Below, piece after piece: positions 18,302 through 27,996 of a stretch of DNA of 64,000 nt. Origin of the DNA: NORP240 sp965222175 (lineage in GTDB: Bacteria > Pseudomonadota > Gammaproteobacteria > Pseudomonadales > Pseudohongiellaceae); NCBI GenBank assembly GCA_965222175.1, contig OZ244938.1, positions 1,240,001-1,304,000 of the forward strand. The letters run 5' to 3'. The position numbers and the translations under genes were made by a program. Below the pieces are notes generated by a model. It did not search any database, was not told the origin of the DNA, and saw only the letters and a program-made list of their open reading frames with translations. Position 1 is the first letter of the stretch, and each line of letters opens with the position of its first letter.

Positions 18302-19279
18302 TCAGCCTGTTTCCGTCTGCCCGTCCGGTTCGGCGGTGATCTGGTAAAACAGCGAACTCAGCGAATCCTGTTTTTCCAGCAATTCCGACACGGCATACCC
18401 CTGGCTGACCAGCAGGCTGTTCAGGGATGCCGCATTGCCTTCATGCAGCTCACAAAGCAGGCGATTGTCCTGGATACTTTCCACCCGGGCCAGGGCAGAG
18501 CTGTTGATCAGCTCGGCAGCGTCAGCGGGCCGGTCGCAGCTTACCTGTATTCGCGCATGGTCGCGGCTGAACAGCTTGTCGATGGGGTCGTTGACCACGA
18601 TTTTGCCGTTATGCAGTATCGCCAGGTGGCTGCAGATCTGTTCCAGGTAAGGAAGCTGGTGGCTGGACAGCAGGAAGGCCGTGCCCTGTTCCCGGTTAAG
18701 GCGGGCAATCAGTGCCAGCACGTCGTTTACACCCTCGGCATCCAGGCCATTGAACGGTTCGTCAAGAATGATCAGCCGGGGATCACCGATCAGCGCCTGG
18801 GCGATGGAGGCACGGCGCTTGTTGCCCAGGGACAGATGCCGAATGCGATAGTCACTGTAGGTGACGATACCCAGCAGCCGTTCAACCTCGGCGCAGCTGC
18901 GCACCGGGCGGTCGCATATCAGCCGGGCATGTTCCAGGCTTTGCCTGACAGTAAGGCCAGGGTGCAGGCTGGGCGTATCGAAAATACCCACCACGGCACC
19001 ACGGGCCTGGTGGAGGTTCGCCGGTGACAGGCCCAGCACCTCCACCTGGCCGCTGTCGAATTGTCTCATGCCCAGGATACATTCCAGGGTGGTGGTTTTC
19101 CCCGAGCCGTTCAGGCCAACCAGGCCGTGAATACTGTTGGCAGTGACCTCCAGGTCGAGTCCATCCAGTACCTGCTCGGCACCGTAGCGTTTACTCAGGC
19201 CGCGTATCCGCAGCGGTACGGTTGAAACGACGGCATCCGGTGCCGGTGAAGTTGCTGCAGATACTGATGAGGACATCAA
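18302..19279 (-). CDS. ABC transporter ATP-binding protein
   Basis: Energises the ABC-2 permease encoded next. Its 325 residues contain Walker A (GLNGSGKTTTLE), the ABC signature (LSLGNKRRASIAQAL, where the usual LSGGQ reads LSLGN), Walker B with the catalytic Glu (RLIILDEPFNG), and the H-loop (LSSHQ). A C-terminal extension of about 90 residues follows the nucleotide domain, as in CcmA/NatA-type ATPases. The Met-Met start at 19279 gives a 20-residue Ser/Ala-rich N-terminus. It is 17 bp after the M16 peptidase gene. Confidence 0.92.
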   Translation of the reverse strand: MMSSSVSAATSPAPDAVVSTVPLRIRGLSKRYGAEQVLDGLDLEVTANSIHGLVGLNGSGKTTTLECILGMRQFDSGQVEVLGLSPANLHQARGAVVGIFDTPSLHPGLTVRQSLEHARLICDRPVRSCAEVERLLGIVTYSDYRIRHLSLGNKRRASIAQALIGDPRLIILDEPFNGLDAEGVNDVLALIARLNREQGTAFLLSSHQLPYLEQICSHLAILHNGKIVVNDPIDKLFSRDHARIQVSCDRPADAAELINSSALARVESIQDNRLLCELHEGNAASLNSLLVSQGYAVSELLEKQDSLSSLFYQITAEPDGQTETG

Positions 19280-19296
19280 CGCTCTTCAACCGCCAG

Positions 19297-22200
19297 CTAG
19301 TCCACGAAAATTTCATCCACCTGAATTTCCTGCACGGTGCCGAACCGGGCCAGTTCCCCGGTGTCGATAATGTCGGTATTGCCCACGATGGATATCAGCT
19401 TGGGCCGACCCCTGACATGTTCCCGCTGGAATTCAAGCAGGTCTGCCATGGTGACGTTCTGCAGCTGCTGATAGCGTTCCCGTCGTGGGTCGCCGGACAG
19501 TCCCAGGCGCTCCCAGCTGCGCACCGCACCGATCACTTCGCGAAAACTCAGGGTCGACGTGCGGTAGCGATTCAACAGCGAGTTCACCGACTCGTTGAAC
19601 CGCTCGGTGGACTCCGGCATGTTGTCTATCAGATCCACGAAGGCGCTGACCGCGTCCACGGTCTTGTCGGTTTGCGAGCCGATGGCACCCAGCATCAGGT
19701 TCTCGGCATTTTCCCGGCCTCCCTGGGCATAGCTGGCGGCGGCGGAGTAGGCCAGGGCGCGGGCTTCACGCAGCTCCTGGAAGACCACGCTGGACATGCC
19801 GGATCCGAAGTAGTTGTTATAGATAGAGGAAATCAGACTGAGGTCCTCATCGAAAGTGCCATCGGGAAACTCGATGCGCACCTGGGCCTGGGCAGTCTCA
19901 CGATCCACCACGAAAATTTCAGTCTGGTCGAATTCCCGTGCTGTTCGATACCGGTAGGGCGGCGGTTCCTGCAGTTCACCGGCAACAGAATGATGTTCTC
20001 TGAGGATCTCCACCAGCTGCTCAAGGGGCATGGAGCCTGTATAGGCCAGGGTGTGCTGATAGTCCAGCAGGGATCCGGGCAGGCCCAGCAACTCGTCCAG
20101 TGATGTGGCGACGATCTCCTCCCTGGTCAATGCTTCCAGCATCGGTGACTCGCTGCCGTAGCGATTGAACAGGTACAGGGCCCTGGCGATGGCCTGGGGA
20201 GACTGCTTCTGATCCTCCCGGGACTTGAGGATGATGCCTTTAAGTTCCTCCAGGGTGGGTTCGTCCGCCACCGGGTTCTGCACCAGTTCCAGCATCAGCT
20301 CCAGGGTAGGGGCAAACTGTTCGTCGAGACCCGAAATGCTGATGCTCGACTGGTTTTCGCTGGCGCCAAAGCGGAATTCGCTGCCTATTCTGTACCATTC
20401 TTTCTGTAACTCTTCATTGCTGAGGGTTGGCGTGCCGGCCTTGTCCATGATGGCCGCGGCAAGTCCCAGCTTCTCATTTTCCTCGGTACCGACATCCACG
20501 CTGATGCTGAAGCTGAACAGGTCGTTGAGCGGATTGGGCGCATAGTACAACGGCACGCCCTCGGCGAATTCGATGACCCGGTAGTCCTCGTCGGCTTCCA
20601 CGAAGGTAGGCTCGATGGGCTCGACCTCCATCTCCAGGATACTGGCCGCAAACTCGGACTGCCGGGTAGGGTCGATGGGAAAGGGTTCGATCTGGGGCTT
20701 CTCCACCGGCGGGATCTGGTGTTGACCGTCCTCCCGGTAGACGGCCACATAATCATCGCCGAAATAGCGGTTGGCCACATCGATGACGTCCTGCTTGGTC
20801 ACCTGCTCAAGACGTTCGATCTCGTCGATATGGTGATCCCAGTCTGCGTAGGACAGAAATGCCTGGCGCATCATCGCCACCCGGGCCGTGTTGGATTCCA
20901 GGGATGCTTTCTCGGTTTTTTTGAAATCATTGATAATGGCCGGAATGATCCAGTCTTCGAAGTCGCCGGCCTTTACCAGTTCCAGCTGCTGGAGCAGCAG
21001 GGCTTCCACTTCCTCCAGGGTCTGACCGTCCTTGGGTACGCCCCACAGCTGCTGGGAACCGTAGTCGTTGAGAAACCTGGGATAGGAACCGGCACCGGCA
21101 ACCTGCTGGGCCTGGTTCAGGTTGAGGTTGATCAACCCGGCGGTCCGGTTATCCAGGATCATGTCCAGCATCATCAGCGCTTCCTTGTCCTCGCTGGAGT
21201 TGGCAACGGTGCGGAAAGCCAGCTGCACCTGCTCTTCCCCCGGGTAGTAGACTGTGCGTCGTTCAGCGCCTTCCAGTGGCTCTTCAGCCCAGGGACCTAC
21301 CCCGGGAACCTCCTTCCGTTCCCAGCGATTGAACTGGTCGCTTATCAGCCGGATGGTTTCCTCGGTATCGATATCACCGCTGATGAAGATCGCCATGTTG
21401 TTGGGGACGTAATACGTGTCGAAATAATCCCGGATGTACACCAGGGACGGGTTTTTCAGGTGTTCGGGCTTGCCGATGGTGGGCTGCTGGCCATAGGGGT
21501 GGCGCTTGTACAGCAACTCGTCGGTGGCATACAGGATAACCCGGTCGCGATTGTCCAGGCTGCGGTTGAGTTCCTCGTACACGGTTTCCAGTTCCGTGTG
21601 GAACAGCCGGAATACCGGGTCGATAAAACGGTCTGATTCGATTTCGGCCCACTGCTGCAGGCGGTTGGACGGCAGACCCACCTTGTACACGGTCTCCTCG
21701 TAGGACGTATGAGCATTCAGGCCGCCGGCGCCCATGCTGTTATAGACCTTGTCGATTTCATTGGGGATAGCGTACCGGGCAGCCTGTTGTGCCACTTCGT
21801 TGATCTCCCGGTAAATGGCAGCCCGTTCTTCCTCGTCGGTGGTGTTGAAGTGGCGCTGGTACAGTTCCACTATCTGCTCCAGGTAGGGCCGCTCGGCTTC
21901 GTAATCCAGGGTACCCATACGCTGGTTGCCCTTGAACAACAGGTGTTCCAGGTAGTGCGCCAGGCCGGTGGCATCCGCCGGATCATGCTTGCTGCCGGCC
22001 CGCACGGCGATTTCTGCGTAAAAGCGGGGTTCTTCGTGATTTTCCGTCAGGTACACCTGCAGGCCGTTATCCAGTTCGTAGATATGGGTGCCCAGGGGGT
22101 CTTCGGGGTCCGGGGAATTGATCAGGCGGTAGCCGCTGTTGTCGGCAACTGCCGTGGCCTGCTGCTGTCCGGGATCCGGCTGCTCCGCCTGCTGGCCACA

Positions 22201-22329
22201 GGCAGTCAGCAGCGCAAGCAGTGTGGCCAGCACGGAGACGGTGAGGCCTCGCCCGCAATTCCGCATTCTGTGCAGAATCCCGAAGCCTGCTGTGCTGTTC
22301 TCCGTGTCCACCGAGCAATGGTTTGTCAT
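19297..22329 (-). CDS. M16 family zinc metallopeptidase, lipoprotein (insulinase-like)
   Basis: Predicted membrane-anchored periplasmic protease of 1010 residues. A lipobox (LLTAC, Cys near residue 44) follows a hydrophobic stretch. The M16 catalytic motif HxxEH appears as HYLEHLLFKGN (residues 125-129), followed by the conserved M16 elements for the N-terminal half. The second half is a non-catalytic M16 domain, giving the usual four-domain clamshell that degrades short peptides. The start at 22329 is chosen for its GGGGA ribosome binding site and because further upstream frame is unsupported. It heads the operon with an ABC exporter, a PDZ lipoprotein and FG-GAP proteins, so it may process or clear an exported peptide. 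Confidence 0.92.
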   Translation of the reverse strand: MTNHCSVDTENSTAGFGILHRMRNCGRGLTVSVLATLLALLTACGQQAEQPDPGQQQATAVADNSGYRLINSPDPEDPLGTHIYELDNGLQVYLTENHEEPRFYAEIAVRAGSKHDPADATGLAHYLEHLLFKGNQRMGTLDYEAERPYLEQIVELYQRHFNTTDEEERAAIYREINEVAQQAARYAIPNEIDKVYNSMGAGGLNAHTSYEETVYKVGLPSNRLQQWAEIESDRFIDPVFRLFHTELETVYEELNRSLDNRDRVILYATDELLYKRHPYGQQPTIGKPEHLKNPSLVYIRDYFDTYYVPNNMAIFISGDIDTEETIRLISDQFNRWERKEVPGVGPWAEEPLEGAERRTVYYPGEEQVQLAFRTVANSSEDKEALMMLDMILDNRTAGLINLNLNQAQQVAGAGSYPRFLNDYGSQQLWGVPKDGQTLEEVEALLLQQLELVKAGDFEDWIIPAIINDFKKTEKASLESNTARVAMMRQAFLSYADWDHHIDEIERLEQVTKQDVIDVANRYFGDDYVAVYREDGQHQIPPVEKPQIEPFPIDPTRQSEFAASILEMEVEPIEPTFVEADEDYRVIEFAEGVPLYYAPNPLNDLFSFSISVDVGTEENEKLGLAAAIMDKAGTPTLSNEELQKEWYRIGSEFRFGASENQSSISISGLDEQFAPTLELMLELVQNPVADEPTLEELKGIILKSREDQKQSPQAIARALYLFNRYGSESPMLEALTREEIVATSLDELLGLPGSLLDYQHTLAYTGSMPLEQLVEILREHHSVAGELQEPPPYRYRTAREFDQTEIFVVDRETAQAQVRIEFPDGTFDEDLSLISSIYNNYFGSGMSSVVFQELREARALAYSAAASYAQGGRENAENLMLGAIGSQTDKTVDAVSAFVDLIDNMPESTERFNESVNSLLNRYRTSTLSFREVIGAVRSWERLGLSGDPRRERYQQLQNVTMADLLEFQREHVRGRPKLISIVGNTDIIDTGELARFGTVQEIQVDEIFVD

Positions 22330-22530
22330 ATCGTGAAATCCCCGTTTGACTGAAAATCGTATTGTGGCCGGGTCAAGCCCGGACCTCGAAGGCGAACGCC
22401 GGATGTTGGCCCCCGGGACCTGATACTGTATAGAAGTTACTGCAGAAATCCACACTGCGAGCCAATACGTTAGCGACTGACGGCAGGATCAAAAGTTCCA
22501 GACCGGCACTTGGCAGCGGATATTGCAGGA

Positions 22531-22872
22531 TCACTGTGTCGCCGGACTGTCCGTCGTCCCGGCGGAAATCCGGTCCATTACCTGTTGCGCCACCGGTTCC
22601 ATCATCTCCCGGGCTTCCTGCAGTGCCGCCGACAGGTTGGCCATCTGGTTCTGGGCGCTTTGCAGATTGCTTTGTAACTGTTGAATCTGGCCTTCAAACT
22701 CCTCACGCTGCCTGGCATTGAGCCGGACCTGCTCCTGGTAGCGCAGCCGTATATCGCCAAGGGCTTCGTTGTCGGCACCGAGCCTGCTGTTGTCGTTCAT
22801 CAACACAATGACGACAAAGGTCAGTCCCCCGGCAACGAACCAGGGAAGCGCGAATAAGACTTTGTTGAGCAT
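22531..22872 (-). CDS. Small membrane-anchored coiled-coil protein
   Basis: A 113-residue protein with one N-terminal membrane helix (about residues 5-25) and then a Gln/Glu/Leu-rich region (about 35-95) that reads as a coiled coil (RQREEFEGQIQQLQSNLQ). The ATG at 22872 has a strong GGAGGA ribosome binding site; upstream in-frame starts (22911, 22917) have none. No known family was recognised. The gene lies 201 bp upstream of the M16 gene on the same strand and may or may not belong to that operon. Confidence 0.65.
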   Translation of the reverse strand: MLNKVLFALPWFVAGGLTFVVIVLMNDNSRLGADNEALGDIRLRYQEQVRLNARQREEFEGQIQQLQSNLQSAQNQMANLSAALQEAREMMEPVAQQVMDRISAGTTDSPATQ

Positions 22873-23160
22873 ACTGCCGGGTTCCTCCGCTGGCACTTTG
22901 AGCGTGCGCATAGCCACGCGCTGGTCAGGTATTCTAGCGTCAATTCGGCTTGTTTGTGGTCACCTGTACCGCCATTTCCCTCGATTTCCCGCAAAATCGT
23001 CCATGTTTGGCGTTTTCTGGTCAGCGGGACGGGGCCGGGAGCGTTATACTCATTGCCTTGTTTCAGGCCGTCACCATGGGGATTTGTCGCCAGCCTGCCC
23101 CGTCCCCGTTGTCCCGGCGTCGCGCCGTCAATGCAGTTGCAGTATTCAAGGCAATGAGCC

Positions 23161-24930
23161 ATGCACAAGTACAGGGATAATAGTCCTCCGGCACCGCCGG
23201 TCAGGGTCAGCAGGTGCCCCGACAGCAGCGGCGTTGGCGCAGCGGCCAGGTTCGTGGTCCTGGCCCTGATAGTGAGTTTGACCGCCTGCACCACCGCTTA
23301 TTACCGGCAGTCGGCGGATAACGAAACCTACGGGGCAATCGAGGGCAAAACCGCCCAGGTACCGGGCATGACCCGGGACGTAGACATCGAGCCGGCTGCC
23401 TCGGTGGCAACCGTGGACCTGAGTCGTTTTCCCCGTAACCAGGATGTGTTTGCCTTTCTGGATGCCCAGGCGGAAAGTGAGCTGGGGGCCCATATCATCA
23501 GTCTTAACGATGCGCTGGAACTGGCGTTCCTGTACAGCCGCGAATACCAGACCCGTAAGGAAAGTCTGTACCTGGAAGCCCTGGCACTGACCTTCGACCG
23601 CTACCGTTATACGCCCACGTTTTCCTTCACTGCCAGTGGCGATTACCAGTGGGACGCCGCTGACCAGTTCGTGGCAGACATGGAACAGCTCACCGGCATG
23701 CAGCGGGTCAACACCAGCGAGTCCATCGATGCCGGTACCACCCTCGGCTCACGCTGGCTGCTCAAGGGCGGAGGTGCCCTGGCCCTTAGCCTGACCAGCA
23801 ATTTCACCCGTTTCCTGACCGGCGATGTCAGCGAGACCGGCGGCAGCGCGCTGTTTGCCTCCTTTGTCCAGCCACTGATCCGGGATTTCGGGCCGCGGAT
23901 CGAAACCGAGGCATTGATGCAGGCGGAAAGGGACCTGCTTTATCAGCTACGGGATTTCACCCGGTTCCGCAAGGCGTTCGCGGTGCGCATCGCCTCCCAG
24001 TACTACTCTGTCCTGTTGAACCGCGAAATCGCCCGTAACAATTATTCGGGGTTGCTGGCGGTGAATCTCAACCTGGAACGGGAACAGGCTTTCCAGGCCG
24101 AGGGGCTCCGAACCCTGTTGCAGGTGGGCCGGCTGGAACAGCAATCCCTGCGCCAGGACCTGAGCTGGACCAATTCCATCACCCGCTACAAGCGCGCCCT
24201 GGACAATTTCAAGATACTCATCGGGCTTTTTGCCGATACCACTATTATTCTCGATGACAACGAGCTGGTCCTGATCGAGGAAACCGGCATGACCGACCCG
24301 GATATCGACCTGGACCAGGCTGTGGACCTGGCGCTGCAGACCCGGCTGGACCTGTATACTGAACTGGACCGGGTGCAGGACAGTGCCCGCAAGATCCGGC
24401 TGGCTGCCAATGAGCTGCGTCCGGCCCTGGATTTTAACTTCGACGTGCTGGTCCCGGGTACCGATGACGACAACCTGGGTGAGCTGGATTTCGAAAACGC
24501 GGTTTACACCGCGGGCCTGGGCCTGGATCTGCCCCTGGATACCAAGTTCGATCGGAATGCGCTGCGGCGCACCCTGATTACCTACGATGCGACCACGCGC
24601 TCCTACCTGGCGGCAGTGGATCAGGCCAAGCTCGATATCAGGGATGCGTGGCGCCGTATGGACCAGGCGCTGCGGAGCTACGACATCAATCTGACCAGTG
24701 TGCAAATCAACGAGCGCCGGGTCGAGGAGGCGCAGCTGCGGGCCGAACTGGGACTGGGCGATATCCAGGACACGGTTGATTCGCAGAACGATCTCATCGA
24801 GGCCCGCACCGAGCTGGTCAGTACCATAGTGGAACACAATATAGCCAAACTGGAATTCTGGCGTGACATCGGCTTACTGTACGTCGACGATTCCGGCCAA
24901 TGGGAGGAAGGGGTTGATGAACCTCAGTGA
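23161..24930 (+). CDS. TolC family outer membrane efflux lipoprotein
   Basis: Outer membrane channel of a tripartite exporter. The product has 589 residues, longer than the usual 450-500. An N-terminal hydrophobic stretch ends in a lipobox (SLTAC, Cys 43). About 70 residues of unassigned sequence follow, then the two OEP repeats, with the typical long helices (e.g. RKAFAVRIASQYYSVLLNRE) and an RRVEEAQLRAELGLGDIQD block near the end. Its last 14 bp overlap the start of the adaptor gene, so the two are translationally linked. Together with the adaptor, the ATPase and a downstream FtsX-like permease it forms a MacAB-TolC-type system. Confidence 0.9.
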   Translation: MHKYRDNSPPAPPVRVSRCPDSSGVGAAARFVVLALIVSLTACTTAYYRQSADNETYGAIEGKTAQVPGMTRDVDIEPAASVATVDLSRFPRNQDVFAFLDAQAESELGAHIISLNDALELAFLYSREYQTRKESLYLEALALTFDRYRYTPTFSFTASGDYQWDAADQFVADMEQLTGMQRVNTSESIDAGTTLGSRWLLKGGGALALSLTSNFTRFLTGDVSETGGSALFASFVQPLIRDFGPRIETEALMQAERDLLYQLRDFTRFRKAFAVRIASQYYSVLLNREIARNNYSGLLAVNLNLEREQAFQAEGLRTLLQVGRLEQQSLRQDLSWTNSITRYKRALDNFKILIGLFADTTIILDDNELVLIEETGMTDPDIDLDQAVDLALQTRLDLYTELDRVQDSARKIRLAANELRPALDFNFDVLVPGTDDDNLGELDFENAVYTAGLGLDLPLDTKFDRNALRRTLITYDATTRSYLAAVDQAKLDIRDAWRRMDQALRSYDINLTSVQINERRVEEAQLRAELGLGDIQDTVDSQNDLIEARTELVSTIVEHNIAKLEFWRDIGLLYVDDSGQWEEGVDEPQ

Positions 24931-27043
24931 AAACAAGACCTTGCTTAAGGTGAAAGACGCCGTGCCCGAGGCGCTTGCGGTCAGGCTGCAGGACTACTAC
25001 CGGCAGTTCCAGGCGGCTTCCCGGCGCACACGTTATGCCATAGTGGGTGCCGCGGTGCTGGTGGTGCTGCTGGTGATCTCCCTGGGCGGGGAGTCAGGCT
25101 CCAATACCGGCGGCAGTATCACTTTCACCGCACGGCGCGGCGACCTGGATATCACCGTGCTCGAGGGCGGTGCCCTGGAGGCCCTTGTCTCCACGGAGAT
25201 CCGGTCCGGCGTCAAGGGTCGGGAAGGGGTCAAGATTCTCAGTATCGTGGAAGAGGGTTACCGCATTACCGAGGAGGATGTGGCCAACGGCAAGGTGCTG
25301 GTGGAACTGGATACATCCCAGCTCATCGATCAACAGCTGAACCAGGAGATCGCGGTGGAGACCGCCGAAGCCCAATTCATCGAACGCAAGGCCCAGTATG
25401 AAATCCAGCTGAACCAGAATACCACCGAGCTCAACGACGCCCGCCAGGCCATGCGATTCGCGCGGCTGGACTTTGAGAAGTTCCTGGGTGCCAACGTGGT
25501 CGGTGACATTATCGGTGAACTGCAGATCGAAGAGCGGCTGGCCCGGGCCGAAGCCGCCGACCTGGCCGCGGCGGAGGCAGCCGATGCGGCGTCGACCAGT
25601 AACGCGACTCCGCCGGGTTCCCGATCGGCACCGCTTGCAGTGGCTGCCAGCGGCATTGACCTGGCTGACCTGGACAGCCTGCCGGCACCGCTGCAGGAAC
25701 GTCTGAGACAGGCCATGGCGGAAAACGACGGACAGCTGCCGGCGGACATGGTGCAGCGAATGCAGCGCTTCCGCCAGGGTGGTGCCCGCCGCCCGGGTGC
25801 CGCCGGCGCACCCCCTGCCAGGCGCAGCGCCGCTGTGACCAGCAGTTTCCCGGCGGAGCCCGGTGCCCCCGGTGTCGCGGCTCCCGCAGAGCTGGTGCTG
25901 GAACCGCGTGAGAATGATACACCGCCGGTCATGACATCCCTGCTGATGGACGGGGAGTACATGCGCATCCGTGAACAGCTGGATTTCACCCAGTATGCCG
26001 ACATGTCGCGACTGGAAGACGGCGAAGCCAAGCAGTTCCTGCGTCAACTGCAGGACGAACTGCAGGTTGCCCAGGAAGAGTACCTGCTGGCCCAGGACCG
26101 TATCGAGGGTCAGCGCCGCCTGGAGGCGCGGGGATTTATCACGCCCACGGAACTGGAGGCGGAAGAGCTGAATCTCAGCAAGGCCAACAACAAGCTGCAG
26201 GAAAAAGAGACGGCGCTGAAGCTTTATATTCAGTACACCTTTCCCAAGGACGCCGAACAGAAACTGTCGGATTATGAAAACGCCGTCATGAGCTACCAGC
26301 GGCAGGTCAAAGAGAATATTGCCGAGGAAGCCCAGGAAGAAGCCCGCCTGTCCTCGGCAGAACGCAAGTACAACCTGGAACGGGTCAAGCTGGCGGATAT
26401 CAATCAGCAGCTGGTAGAGGCCACCATCCGGGCAAGACGACCCGGGCTGGTGGTGTACGGTGCCGCCGACCAGAGTAATCAGCGCTATCGGCGCAGCAAC
26501 CAGGAAGCCATTCAGGAAGGGGCCACGGTGCGTGAACGGCAGGCCATTCTCACCATTCCGGACATGCGGGAAATGGCGGTGAAGGTCAATATCCACGAAT
26601 CCGCGGTGCAGCGGGTGGCGGTGGGTCAGCGGGTCAGCGTCTCCATCGATGCCTTCCCCGATGAACAGCTTACCGGTGTGGTCACCAAGGTAGCCGTGGT
26701 GGCGGATTCGGCCAATGCCTTCATGAATCCTGATCTGAAAGTCTATCCCACCACCATCAAGGTCGATGGCACCCACGAGTGGCTGCGCCCCGGGATGAGT
26801 GCCCAGGTGGAGATCCTGGTCAACCGCCTTGAAGACGTGGTCTACGTACCTCTCCAGGCGGTTACCTACAACGGCAACGAGCGGGTGGTGTACGTGGATA
26901 ACGGCAGTGGCCGACCGGAGCGTCGTCAGGTGCGAACCGGTGCGTTTTCCGAACAGTTTATCGAGATCGTCAGCGGGCTGCAGGAAGGCGAGGAAGTGCT
27001 GCTGCTTGCGCCCCAACAGGAGCTGGCGGCGTCCGGGGGTTAA
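24917..27043 (+). CDS. Periplasmic adaptor (membrane fusion) protein of ABC exporter, unusually large
   Basis: Joins the inner-membrane ABC transporter to the TolC-like channel. The N-terminus has one membrane helix (about residues 39-58), a first beta/lipoyl half (DLDITVLEGGALEALVSTEI), a long helical hairpin, and a C-terminal barrel and membrane-proximal region (VKVNIHESAVQRVAVGQRV, then YVPLQAVTYNGNERVVYV). At 708 residues it is almost twice the size of MacA. The excess is an insertion of about 130 residues rich in Ala, Pro, Gly and Arg (about 205-335) plus extended coiled coil around 350-480. The ATG at 24917 overlaps the tolC-like gene by 14 bp and has a GGAAGG ribosome binding site. Confidence 0.9.
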   Translation: MNLSENKTLLKVKDAVPEALAVRLQDYYRQFQAASRRTRYAIVGAAVLVVLLVISLGGESGSNTGGSITFTARRGDLDITVLEGGALEALVSTEIRSGVKGREGVKILSIVEEGYRITEEDVANGKVLVELDTSQLIDQQLNQEIAVETAEAQFIERKAQYEIQLNQNTTELNDARQAMRFARLDFEKFLGANVVGDIIGELQIEERLARAEAADLAAAEAADAASTSNATPPGSRSAPLAVAASGIDLADLDSLPAPLQERLRQAMAENDGQLPADMVQRMQRFRQGGARRPGAAGAPPARRSAAVTSSFPAEPGAPGVAAPAELVLEPRENDTPPVMTSLLMDGEYMRIREQLDFTQYADMSRLEDGEAKQFLRQLQDELQVAQEEYLLAQDRIEGQRRLEARGFITPTELEAEELNLSKANNKLQEKETALKLYIQYTFPKDAEQKLSDYENAVMSYQRQVKENIAEEAQEEARLSSAERKYNLERVKLADINQQLVEATIRARRPGLVVYGAADQSNQRYRRSNQEAIQEGATVRERQAILTIPDMREMAVKVNIHESAVQRVAVGQRVSVSIDAFPDEQLTGVVTKVAVVADSANAFMNPDLKVYPTTIKVDGTHEWLRPGMSAQVEILVNRLEDVVYVPLQAVTYNGNERVVYVDNGSGRPERRQVRTGAFSEQFIEIVSGLQEGEEVLLLAPQQELAASGG

Positions 27044-27074
27044 GTCACCCCGGGGGCATGGCCGGAAACAGCAG

Positions 27075-27833
27075 GTGAAGCAGCGAGCGACAGATCACGG
27101 TGCCGATAGCGCCAGCCCGCCAGAGCTGGATGGCCGGCCGCTGGTAGCCCGCATCGACGATATTCGCAAGACCTATTACATGGGTGCCCTGTCCGTGGAG
27201 GTGCTGCACGGCATTTCCCTGGATTTTTACCAGGGGGATTACATCAGCATCATGGGGCCCTCGGGCTGCGGTAAATCCACGCTGATGAACATTCTCGGTT
27301 GTCTCGATCAGCCGACCTCGGGAAAGTATTTTCTCGGTGACGAGGATACCTCGAAAATGGAGGATGACGAACTGTCCACCATCCGGGGTGCCCGCCTTGG
27401 CTTCATCTTTCAATCCTACAATCTTATCCAGCAGCTGAACGTTCTGGAGAACATCGAAATGCCCCTTTTCTACCAGGGATACTCCGACGTGGAAAGTCAT
27501 GACGTTGCCATGTCCCTGGCAGCACGGGTGGGTCTTGCCGAACGTGTCGATCACAAGCCCTTTGAACTGTCCGGCGGTCAGCAGCAGCGCGTTGCCATTG
27601 CCAGGGCACTGGCCGTGGATCCCCTCATCATCCTTGCCGACGAGCCCACCGGGAACCTGGATTCCCGGTCCGGAGCGGAAATTCTCGACCTGTTTGACGA
27701 ACTCCATGACCAGGGCAAGACCCTGATCATGGTGACTCACTCGGAGGAACTGGAAGAACGGTCGCAGCGCTGGGTTCGTCTGCGGGATGGCCTGGTGGAA
27801 AGTGACGAACGGCGGGTCGTCGGCGGTCAATAA
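27075..27833 (+). CDS. ABC transporter ATP-binding protein, MacB/LolD type
   Basis: Nucleotide-binding subunit of about 252 residues for the tripartite exporter. Walker A (GPSGCGKSTLMN), ABC signature (LSGGQQQRVAIARAL), Walker B (LIILADEPTGNLD) and H-loop (MVTHS) are intact and typical of the MacB/LolD group. The GTG at 27075 is the most likely start, with GGAAAC upstream; the frame is open far upstream inside the adaptor gene but antisense codon patterns there make that unlikely. The gene is 31 bp downstream of the adaptor. The matching FtsX-type permease is 2.2 kb further on, past two other genes, which is unusual. Confidence 0.92.
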   Translation: MKQRATDHGADSASPPELDGRPLVARIDDIRKTYYMGALSVEVLHGISLDFYQGDYISIMGPSGCGKSTLMNILGCLDQPTSGKYFLGDEDTSKMEDDELSTIRGARLGFIFQSYNLIQQLNVLENIEMPLFYQGYSDVESHDVAMSLAARVGLAERVDHKPFELSGGQQQRVAIARALAVDPLIILADEPTGNLDSRSGAEILDLFDELHDQGKTLIMVTHSEELEERSQRWVRLRDGLVESDERRVVGGQ

Positions 27834-27836
27834 AAA

Positions 27837-27864
27837 GCCCCCGCCGATTGCCACCGACGGGGGC
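27837..27864. terminator. Rho-independent terminator between convergent genes
   Basis: GC-rich hairpin GCCCCCG/CGGGGGC with an A-run (AAAAA) on its left side, placed 4 bp after the ATPase stop. On the minus strand the A-run reads as the U-tract, so it terminates leftward transcription from 28590 best; rightward termination is weaker because only a short T content follows. It breaks the exporter transcript before the distant permease gene. Confidence 0.7.
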
Positions 27865-27996
27865 CTGATCATTGACCAGCCTGTTATTGCCGGTCCCGGC
27901 TTTCCCCGGGATTCTTGCCACGGGCTGATGCCCGGGCGATCCTGAAGCGTTGCCAAGGCGTGCCGGGTAGGACCGGCACGTCGTCGATAACGGCTG

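Noticed and set aside
25094..27016. 640-residue open frame antisense to the adaptor gene
   Set aside because: It mirrors the adaptor codons in a GC-rich gene and is rich in His and Arg with no domain; the adaptor has clear family motifs.
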